This document shows, piece by piece, positions 56,335 through 64,000 of a DNA stretch of 64,000 bases. Positions within the stretch are counted from its first letter, which is position 1. Each line of letters begins with the position of its first letter. The notes below the pieces were generated by a model. The model did not search any database and was not told where the DNA came from. It saw nothing but the letters and a program-made list of their open reading frames with translations. The stretch spans positions 290,736,090 to 290,800,089 of the forward strand of contig NC_089492.1 in assembly GCF_036850765.1 (NCBI RefSeq), read 5' to 3'. Source of the DNA: Saccopteryx bilineata. Taxonomy: Eukaryota; Chordata; Mammalia; Chiroptera; Emballonuridae. A program made the translations under genes and the position numbers.

Positions 56335-57089
56335 ATCTGGGGGAAAATGTCCTGACACCGCGGTTTTAAGCCCGTGACTTTCATTTCAGCCACATCACCG
56401 AAAAGAGCAGGACGCCCTGGTGTCACCTTCCGGCCTCTCCCCACCTGGAATGGAAATGGCTTTTTTGTTGCTTCCCACGAGGCGTGACAGAGCCTCCTCC
56501 CCCAGAAGACAGTTGTCATCTGTTCGCCCTGGCGGTGTGTCGGGAAATAACGCAAAGGTCAAAATAGCTCTTCCTGGGCCTCCAGAGCCGCCTGCCGCCC
56601 CGGGAGGGCCGTCTCTGCCCTCACCTCCCAGCAGGTGGCCCAGCTGGGGCTGCACAGAGAGGCCCCTCTGCCTGGGCCTGGGAGGTCACTCGTGGAGTCT
56701 CCGGAGGCGTCACCATGGGGAGGAGTGTCTGAGCTGAGTCTGCAGGACGTGAGAACGTGTCCTGGAGACTCTGGTGGGCGGACCGGACAGATGGGCCATC
56801 TGTGTGTCCTAGACGGTGTGACTTCCTGAAGCCTCTTTCTTCTCTTTAAGCTAAGATGTGCTTTTCTGGAAAAGCTTCCCCACCCCCACCCCCAGCAGGG
56901 GGTGAAGCCAAGCCAGCCCAGCCTTCCAGGGCCTGGCCAGGACCGCCGGGGCTGCGTGCTGCTGCGTGGGGAACCTGCTCTGTCCTCTGTCCGCTCACTG
57001 GTCCCAGGGTTCTGCTGACGCCAGACCGGGGGGTTGTCCACACCAAGCAGTCCCACCTCCCTGGCTTGCTGTCCTACCATTCACTTCAG
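56335..57089. other. Unique DNA, no recognised feature
   Basis: GC-rich, no repeat or exon recognised. Confidence 0.4.
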
Positions 57090-57757
57090 GGCTGACACTG
57101 GGGTTAGCATCAGACCCCACATGTTAAGGGCTTCATCCCACAAGACTGCCCCACTCCCCACGTCCGGGAGATCGCCCGCAGGCCTGACTGACCAGCTCCA
57201 TTATGAGTCAGGGGTTCCCACAGTCCTCTTCTCGGGACTCATGATTTACTTCAACGGCTCACAGAACTCAGGGAAACCCTTAGTTTCAGCAATTCATTAC
57301 AACGGATAGTAAAGGATACAGATGGGCGGGGACACAGGAGGGGGGCGGTCTGGAAGGGCTCAGAGGGCAGGAGGTCCTGTCCCCGTAGGGAGGGGCACGT
57401 TACCCTCCTGGCATGTGGAATGGCAACCTGGAATCTCCCCACACCCCGTAATTTAGAGATCTGATGAGGACTGTGTCACGTAGACACGGTCGATGATGAA
57501 GTCCATCTGTAGTCTCTGCCCCTCTCTGGGAGGATAAGGGAGGTGGGACCAAAGGGTCCAGCTTCTCCCAATTATGACTTGGTCTTTCTATTTGCCCGCG
57601 CCCATTAGAAACCACCCAGGAGCCCACCCAGAGTCCCCTCATTAGAACACAAGATGCCCCACCCCCCAGGAAATTCCAAGGGCTTCAGGAGCTCTGTGCC
57701 AGGACTGGGGGCAGAGACCAATACATGTCCTTGTCCCGTGATGTCATGGGGACTACA
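57090..57757 (-). mobile_element. ERVL-like LTR (old endogenous retrovirus LTR)
   Basis: Reversed LTR landmarks in order: CAATTCATTACAACGGATAG, TAAAGGATACAGATGG, CCTCCTGGCATGTGGAATGG, CAATTATGACTTGGTCTTTC, CCTCATTAGAACACAAGATG, AGGAAATTCCAAGGGCTTCA, GGAGCTCTGTGCCAGGACTG and CAGAGACCAATACATG. The left boundary is approximate. No internal viral genes lie next to it, so it is a solo LTR. Family name (MLT2/MER21 type) uncertain. Confidence 0.6.
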
Positions 57758-57789
57758 GGTGCGAGTCACCCACAGATGCGGGGTCCTGC

Positions 57790-57985
57790 AGGCTTGTGCT
57801 GAGGCCGGTTTATTTCACTTGCTGTAACATCCCCAAGGTTCCCCCATCTTGCAGCAAATAGCAGGACTTCTTTCTGTATCTCGCACAGAGTTGCATTCCG
57901 TTGTCTGGGTTGTACCACTCTTTTCTCTTTTTTTAAATCCATTCATCTGTCGATGAACGTTTAGGTTGATGTGAGGTTTCTAAAA
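57790..57985 (+). mobile_element. L1 3' UTR-type fragment
   Basis: TTTCACTTGCTGTAACATCC, CCAAGGTTCCCCCATCTTGC, AGCAAATAGCAGGACTTCTT, GTTGCATTCCGTTGTCTG and ATCCATTCATCTGTCGATGA, then ACGTTTAGGTTGATG, match an old L1 3' segment block by block. Confidence 0.7.
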
Positions 57986-58661
57986 TGCTTGAGCTCGTTG
58001 AAGCAGAGGCTGGCCTGCTGGTTTGGGGGCTGGGATGGGGGGGGAGCACACAGAGCGTTGTCGCTGGGCAGGTGTGGGGTTTCAGCTACGTGAGAGGAGG
58101 CGGTAGGAGCGATCTGCTTGGCCAGCCTGGCACCGTGGTTTCCAGGGCCGTGTTGTGTCATGAACAATTTGCTGTGAGGAAGGATCTCGTGTTAAATGTT
58201 CTGGCCACAATACAAAACTAAACAAAATGATCTGCAGACGCCTCCATCTCCCAGCAGGAAAGCCATGGGCACCGACGGCCTCCCCCTCACGCCCGGAGCC
58301 CAGAGCTGTGTGCTCCCTTCTAACCGACACTGAAAGCTCCTGCCCTCGCCCACACCCCCTCTTTAATCCTCCGTCAGAACCATTTTTGCCCGCCTTCCTG
58401 GTCTCACTGTCTCCAACACTGGCTCCCAGCAAGAGCGACTCTGTTCAGAAGCGGACATCTTTCCATGGGGCTGTCACATCTGCTAAGTCAGGGGCTGAGC
58501 CTCTGATGTGCAGCCAATGTCCCGGTTGCTTAAGAAAAGTTTCCTTTTCTGATAGACATGACTAGCTGCCCGTCAGGGAGGGTAATGTCTCAACTGTAGT
58601 CAGGTGACACACCACCAAGCCCAGAGCACCTGCACATGGGGACGTCCCACCTTGGACAGTC
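57986..58661. other. Unique DNA, no recognised feature
   Basis: Nothing recognised. Confidence 0.4.
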
Positions 58662-59386
58662 CAGCCATTCCTCCTTATCTGTAGGTTCTGCATCTGCAGA
58701 TTTAAACAACAGCAGATCAAAAATATGTCACACGGTTGCCAACATGTCCTGTGTGGTTAGGCTCATAGGGCTACATCCCTACTGAACATTTACAGACTAT
58801 ACATTGGTCATTATTCCCTAAACAATACAGTATAACCACTATTCACACAGCATATACATTGTAGCAGGTTATCATTTATGTTATAGCAGGTTATCATCTA
58901 TGTTGTAGCAGGTTATCATCTATGTTGTAGCAGGTTATCGTCTATATTGTAGCAGGTTATCATCTACATTATCTCAGGTTATCGTCAACGTTGTAGCAGG
59001 TTATTGTCTATATTTTAGCAGGTTATCGTCTACGTTGTAGCAGGTTATCGTCTATATTGTAGCAGGTTATCATCTACATTATCTCAGGTTATCGTCTATA
59101 TTGTAGCAGGTTATCATCTACATTATCTCAGGTTATCATCTACGTTGTAGCAGGTTATCGTCTATATTGTAGCAGGTTATCGCCTATATTGTAGCAGGTT
59201 ATCATCTACATTATCACAGGTTATCATCTACGTTGTAGCAGATATCGTGAGGATCTAGAGAGGATTGAAAATATATGGGAGGGTCTGCTGGGTTTATAGA
59301 CAAATGCTACGTCATTGTAGTAGGTACAGGACTTAGTATCTGAGAGATCCTGGAACCCATCACAGATGTGAGCTCCTGGACGGGCG
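58662..59386 (+). mobile_element. MER2-like Tigger (TcMar) DNA transposon with internal minisatellite
   Basis: The left arm has TCTGTAGGTTCTGCATCTGC, CAGATTTAAACAACAGCAGA, CTACTGAACATTTACAGACT, TCATTATTCCCTAAACAATA and CAGTATAACCACTATTCACA. The right arm, after the tandem repeat, has ATCTAGAGAGGATTGAAAAT, ATGGGAGGGTCTGCTGGG, AAATGCTACGTCATTG and ATCCTGGAACCCATC. Arm order fits MER2. Removing the array of 58858-59242 leaves about 340 bp, close to the family length of about 345 bp. Confidence 0.72.
58858..59242. repeat. 22-bp minisatellite, about 17.5 copies, inside MER2
   Basis: The unit GTAGCAGGTTATCATCTATG plus two bases varies mainly between ATC and GTC, TATGTT, TATATT, TACATT and TACGTT, and GTAGCA or CTCA-type starts. 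A four-variant pattern recurs (for example the ATCTCAGG variant at about 58970, 59080 and 59125), showing duplication of multi-unit blocks. The unit resembles the MER2 segment CATTGTATTAGGTATTAT, so it likely grew from the transposon. Confidence 0.93.
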
Positions 59387-60610
59387 GTGCAGAGCCATGT
59401 TCAATCTGGAAGGTGAGAGAGGGCTCTGAATATTCACGACATGCAAATCGCAGGAAAGGCAATTATCGGCTCCTCACTGTCCCTCCCTTGTTTCCTGCCT
59501 CCTCCCTCCCTCCCCGTACTAGGCTTTCTCTGTGAAGATGTCACCAGTGAAGCTGTTACTGAGGGACGATGCTCTAAACGTGACACAGGAAGAGGAGAGC
59601 TGCCTTTTTTATTTTCCCTGGGACCACCATTGCTATCCCGCGTCCAGGAGCAGACGGCTGGCTGAAACCCTCCTGGGAGGTTCTGAGTGTCCTCGAGCAG
59701 CAGCTGTTAGGGGATGAGTGGTTTTTCTCTATCTCCTGCCACTTGTCACTCTTTTTTTGTTTGTTTGTTTTAGTCATATTTCAAATCTTGGAAGTCAGGA
59801 AAATGGGGACTCTGGAGCCCATGTTTCTCCCTCTTTGTCTCTCTGTTTGTGATTTGTCTCGGGGAGATCAGGAAAAAGCCAAGAGATGAAGCTGGGAATG
59901 TGAGCGGGGTTGTCCTCAGAGCCCGCGGGCTTCCCAGACAGGCAACCTGTGGGGTCCACGCGCGGAAGGAGGGCTGGACCTGTGTTAGTCTAACTGCACC
60001 GCCATTACCTTCCCATTCTTTCTGATTTTGAAGCAAGGGGACCTGCATTTTCACTTTGCAGTGGGAGTTGGGCCTGGACGGCAGCCGTGGAAGGGAACAG
60101 GAAAACCCTTCCAGGCTCCAGGCGAGGCTCAGTGTGATGTCAGCGGGGCTCAGTATGATGTCAGCAGGGCCCACCTTCCACTGTGGAAGACCCTGGGGGG
60201 AAACTGAGGACCTGAGGACCGCTGAGCAAGTATCCCATCCTGGTCCTGGCATTTCACCCTTCCCTCTGACGTTCCCACAGAGACGGTGGGGAATGAGCAG
60301 GCAGATTCCCAGAACTTAAAGTAAACGGCAGCGTCACTGACACACACAGAGATGTCACTGGCTCCAAGGGTGATGAGTCTGTTTCTGTACAGGTGCACCT
60401 GGTCCTCACCAGAACCGCACGGGCTTTCGTTTCTTTTTATTTTTTGCATGAATATAAAAAATATTATTGACATTTAAGGTTCTCATTTAAATTTTCTCAG
60501 TGGTTTCCATATATCCTTTTATAGCCTATTTTTAGATTCAGGACCTGATCAAATATTATACATTTAGTTGACATGTCTCTTTGGGGGGGGGGTCTTTGAT
60601 TTTATTTTTT
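59387..60610. other. Unique DNA, no recognised feature
   Basis: Nothing recognised. A G-run lies at 60583-60592. Confidence 0.4.
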
Positions 60611-61022
60611 CTTCTATTTCCTTTTCTCTTTTTTTTAGCAAAAGAGAGAGAGAGAGAGAAAGGGGCACAGACAGATAGGAAGAGAGAAAGATGAAAAGCA
60701 TCAACTCATAGTTGTGGCATCTTAGTTTTTCACTGATTGCTTCTCATATGTGCCTTGATTGGGGGGCTCCTGCCAAGCCAGTGACCCCTTGTTCAAACCA
60801 GTGACCTTGGGCTTCAAACCAGTGACCTTGGGCTTCAATTCAGTGACCTTGGGCTCAAGCCAGCGACCATGGGGTCACATCTCTGAGCCCACGTTCAAGC
60901 TGGCGACTCCATGCTCAAGCTGGTGAGCCTGCGCTCAAGCTGGCAACCTCGGGGTCTCAAACCTGGGTCTTTTGCCTCCCAGTCTGATGCTCTTTTCACT
61001 GCTGCACCACCACCTGGTCAGG
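60611..61022 (-). mobile_element. tRNA-derived SINE with internal 21-bp repeats
   Basis: T-rich start (reversed A tail), GA-rich stretch (60645-60690), then an ATCAACTCATAGTTGTGGCA-type block. The unit CAAACCAGTGACCTTGGGCT repeats about four to five times (60793-60870), and more distant CAAGCTGG units follow (60895-60950). The reversed head includes GCACCACCACCTGGTCAGG. The layout matches a bat SINE whose body carries a GGTCGC-rich repeat region. The tandem units appear to have multiplied in this copy. Confidence 0.75.
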
Positions 61023-62266
61023 CTTTGCTTTTTTTTTTTTTTAATAGAGGTTCTGGTTAACGCAGAGAAAAATCATCAGAGATTTGAGGAAATGTCAAAG
61101 AGCATGAACAACAAATGGTAAAGGGGATGAGAGGTTTCCACAGGAAGGTTGAAATATTTAAAGAAGAAGCTGCAAATTCAAGGACTTTTAGCACGCTCTT
61201 TCTGGGTGTCTTTGCCCTGATTTCAGTGGCTGCGGACTTTCTTAAATAGTCCTTCATCTCCAATCTTGCATATATGCACCAGGCCTTAAGAGATTCTCTT
61301 GGAAAAAAAGTAGCTTCCCCTCAACCTCCATTCATTCACTAACGGAAGCGGGGGTTCTAAAAAAAAGTGGTCCCAAGGAGTTTGGGTCTGTGAATGAGCC
61401 CCGGGGTCCTCCTAGACTATTAAAGGGAGCTCGGAGCCCCAATCTGCCATTTGGGGCATGGATTCAGGAGAGTGACTTTCAGAGGACGTTTGATTCTGCT
61501 GTTAGAGACGGGGCCTCAAGCTGGATTGCAGAATCGGTCTGATTCAATCTAGCTAAGATCTACGTTCCGCAGGCTGTTTTCGAAAGCTATTTCCACATTC
61601 AGTGATTTTTGAATCATTTTTGCACGTGAAGTCAAATTTTAACAAGGTGTTGTGTAATAAAGAACCAGGTTCCTGGGAGGAAACCTAAATTCTCAGAGTT
61701 TCCCCAGTAATTGGAGTGTCTTTGTTATTTATGAGCCCTCGGGAATCACATCCGAGTTTATGCTAAAGCAATGAGATGGCTCTGGGCTTACGACAGGGAC
61801 TGGTTGCAGGAACACCAGCCATGGCGCAAGCACCTGGATGGATTGGAGTCAGGTCATACCAGCCCCGATCTCTGGAGACAAGAGAAGGCCCGGAGATGGA
61901 GTTCTGAGACCCCCAAGAAGAACTTAGGACATCGTGGTTGGGGTACAGTTTCACATTTGCTGAAGACCTTGATGGGCCAGCAGGTGACCCACCCTGATTC
62001 CATGGAGACAAGGTCACGGGCGCTTCTTTTTCTGAGACCTTTCCCGGCGGTGCCCCTTTCTGTGTCTCTTCATTTGGCCGTTCCCAAGCTGAACCCTTGA
62101 CGACACAACTACAGTCATAGGGACTGCACTTTCTGATCCTATGAGCCATTGTAGCGGACTGTCTAAACTGAGGGGGTCAGAGGAAGCCCTGAACTTGTAG
62201 ACAGTTGGCCAGGCATATAGATGGGCAGCCTGGAGACTCCCAGAGTGTGGCTGATCTGAAGTGGGG
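61023..62266. other. Unique DNA, no recognised feature
   Basis: An AT-rich stretch at 61560-61740 (GAAAGCTATTTCCACATTCA, TTTTTGAATCATTTTTGC) may be conserved noncoding DNA. No exon recognised. Confidence 0.35.
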
Positions 62267-62378
62267 GCATTCGTATGGAGGAACGAGCCTTGACCCGAGG
62301 GATCAGCACAAACTCCAGGGGGGCATTCGTATGGAGGAACGAGCCTTGACCCGGTGGATGGGCACAAGCTCCAGGTGG
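62267..62378. repeat. 56-bp tandem duplication
   Basis: GCATTCGTATGGAGGAACGA starts each copy at 62267 and 62323. About 50 of 56 bases match. Recent, local duplication. Confidence 0.9.
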
Positions 62379-62987
62379 TGAGCTCCGGATTGAAGTGCAG
62401 CACACCAGCTGGGGTCGGGGACAGAATCAAGTGACTCAAACGTCCACGTGGGTCCGTGCTGGGTGCATATCTCTGCCTGGCACAGCTGTGATTCAATGTG
62501 CTGACGATGCCATCACACTGGCTAGACGGGGTCCGGGACCCGTGATGGAGAAATGATACAGGGCTGAGCACACACATTAGAACAATTGCCTCCCAATCAG
62601 CATCCATTCACCCCGTGATCACAAAGGCCGAGATGGGAGAGGGCACTGAGAACAAGTGGGCGATCTCTCAGATAAAAATGGGACTCGGTTGGTGAGTCAC
62701 GCTTGCCCGTTGTAGGAGGGAAGACCATCTCAGCCGGGAGAATGGGGCACACACCCCCCTGCCCTGTCCCCAGCTCACTTGGGATTGAGAAAGCTTTGCT
62801 GCGGAGAAGCCCACAAGACCCTACCCCCCACAAGCACGTCTGCTCCCCACTTTGGAGCTTAAAGAGTTACTTGGATGAGGAGGCCAGCCGATCGACCGGC
62901 AGGAATATTTCTTTCCTGGTTCCTCTTTGCTCGCTAAGGCTGGGTTTAGGAGTGCTTGTACACTGCAAGTTGCCACATCTCCAGCAG

Positions 62988-62990
<3 letters not shown>
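62379..62990. other. Unique DNA, no recognised feature
   Basis: Nothing recognised. Confidence 0.4.
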
Positions 62991-63062
<72 letters not shown>

Positions 63063-63063
63063 C
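62991..63063. repeat. Compound (TG)n(AG)n microsatellite ending in CGCGC
   Basis: About 14 TG units (62991-63018) pass directly into about 20 AG units (63019-63058), then CGCGC. TG tracts can take Z-DNA form and long AG tracts can form triplexes. Confidence 0.95.
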
Positions 63064-64000
63064 ATGTGCTCCAGCCTCACATCCGGACAGCCAGCACTCC
63101 TCACCCCGAAGGCGCCCCATGCACTCACACACACCCAGGACTGCACAGGGCAGGCGACTGCCCTGAGCCACGATCTTGAAACATCAGTTCCAGATGGCTG
63201 AAGTGGAAACGGGACTCTGTGTTGTGGGTGAAACCCACAGTTCAATGGTGGGGAAATCTATCTCCATCCCAGAAGACCTTGCCCTCTGTGTTCCATTTTG
63301 TTGATGGAGGGGGCTGGGACGCAGGCGGCCCCCGACCCCAAAAGGAGGGAGGGAGGAGCCTCATCCAGGGATGACTTGATCTGCTCATGTGTCAAGATAA
63401 CGTTTCAAGCATTTTACATTCTCCTTACTTCCCGGGCAGGTGTCATTCCTGGACGTGAAGAGTGACAAGGCCCAGCAATTTGAGTCCCGTGAGCCCCCCA
63501 CCCCCGCCAGCCATCCATTCTTGACAGAGGAAATCAGCAGAGCGTCAACAATCTGGCTATTGATGTACAGTGCATGTTTTATCAACTTCCCAGCATCTGG
63601 TCCCAACATCAGCACCTACTTTTATTCACGCGTCTGCTTTGAAGGAGCGCCTTGGGCTTCAAGCACGTGAACGGCGTGAGTTTACGCACCTGTTGTGATG
63701 TACAGCACCCTTTACGACAGCCCCTCTCTTATAACACGTGCCTGTATGTATATGCACACGCACACAAAAATCATAGGTCTGTGCTGGTAGGCTCGGTGCA
63801 TGTCTGTCAGTCAATGCATTGCTTGCTTTTTTGTTGTTTTGTTTGTTTCTTTGTTTCTGCTGTTCCCACTCATCACAATGCCCCTTCTTCCCCTACCCCA
63901 CCTCCCGTCATAAAGTATTTGGTGAAAAGCTGGATGGGGGACACAGTGGCTAAGGCCCAGTGCCATCCTCCCCTCAGAGGGACAGGAAGGCAGGGATGTC
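63064..64000. other. Unique DNA, no recognised feature
   Basis: A CA-rich spot at 63748-63766 and a TTTG-rich stretch at 63829-63860. No exon or repeat call. Confidence 0.4.

Overview
This is a stretch of mammalian nuclear DNA, almost certainly from a bat. The main evidence is its set of young tRNA-derived SINEs: Ves-like elements, a dimeric element of about 400 bp whose head on the element strand begins GCCCTGGCCGGTT, a shorter element beginning CTGACCTGTGGTGG, and a fourth type with an internal string of about 21-bp repeats. These sit on a background of old mammal-wide repeats (MIR, L2, MER20, MER5A, MER2/Tigger, MLT1-like LTRs, ERVL-like LTRs, L1 3' ends). The SINE set looks more like a non-vespertilionid bat, perhaps emballonurid. 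That placement rests on memory of repeat consensus sequences and is tentative.

I can support no intact protein-coding gene, rRNA or functional tRNA gene. Long open frames either lie in tandem repeats that lack stop codons in some frames (31.6-33.2 kb, 49-49.6 kb, 50.1-50.8 kb) or are short chance frames in GC-rich DNA. The only coding relics I recognise are a 115-codon mariner transposase N-terminus at 35361-35708 (minus) and a decayed L2 reverse-transcriptase region at 6.05-7.42 kb. The window therefore looks intergenic or deep intronic.

Layout. 0-16 kb: SINEs, L2/MIR relics, a nearly full-length LTR-like element (5606-6049), a MER20, and an MLT1-like LTR split by a SINE with a perfect 17-bp target-site duplication. 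16-30 kb: largely unique, repeat-poor DNA with a short CpG-dense segment (18601-18890), several AT-rich homeobox-motif-like islands (20.1, 22.0, 24.3, 26.0, 28.7 kb) that look like conserved noncoding elements, and two back-to-back dimeric SINEs (26.5-27.4 kb). 30-38 kb: a GC-rich minisatellite, a roughly 1.7-kb AGATAT/AGACAT array with higher-order structure, a deleted mariner inserted in a TA repeat, and L1 and MLT1-like remnants. 38-50 kb: old LTRs, a young SINE with a 15-bp duplication, MER5A and a 520-bp GGAT array. 50-64 kb: a G-rich 26-bp minisatellite, MLT1-like and ERVL-like LTRs, a MER2/Tigger element that has grown a 22-bp minisatellite inside it, and a compound TG/AG microsatellite.

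Functional content, if any, is regulatory. The strongest candidates are tandem CTCF-like motifs carried by the two young dimeric SINEs (27.07 and 42.70 kb), the CpG-dense segment at 18.6 kb and the AT-rich islands. All repeat-family names and the organism call come from recognition by eye; no database search was possible.
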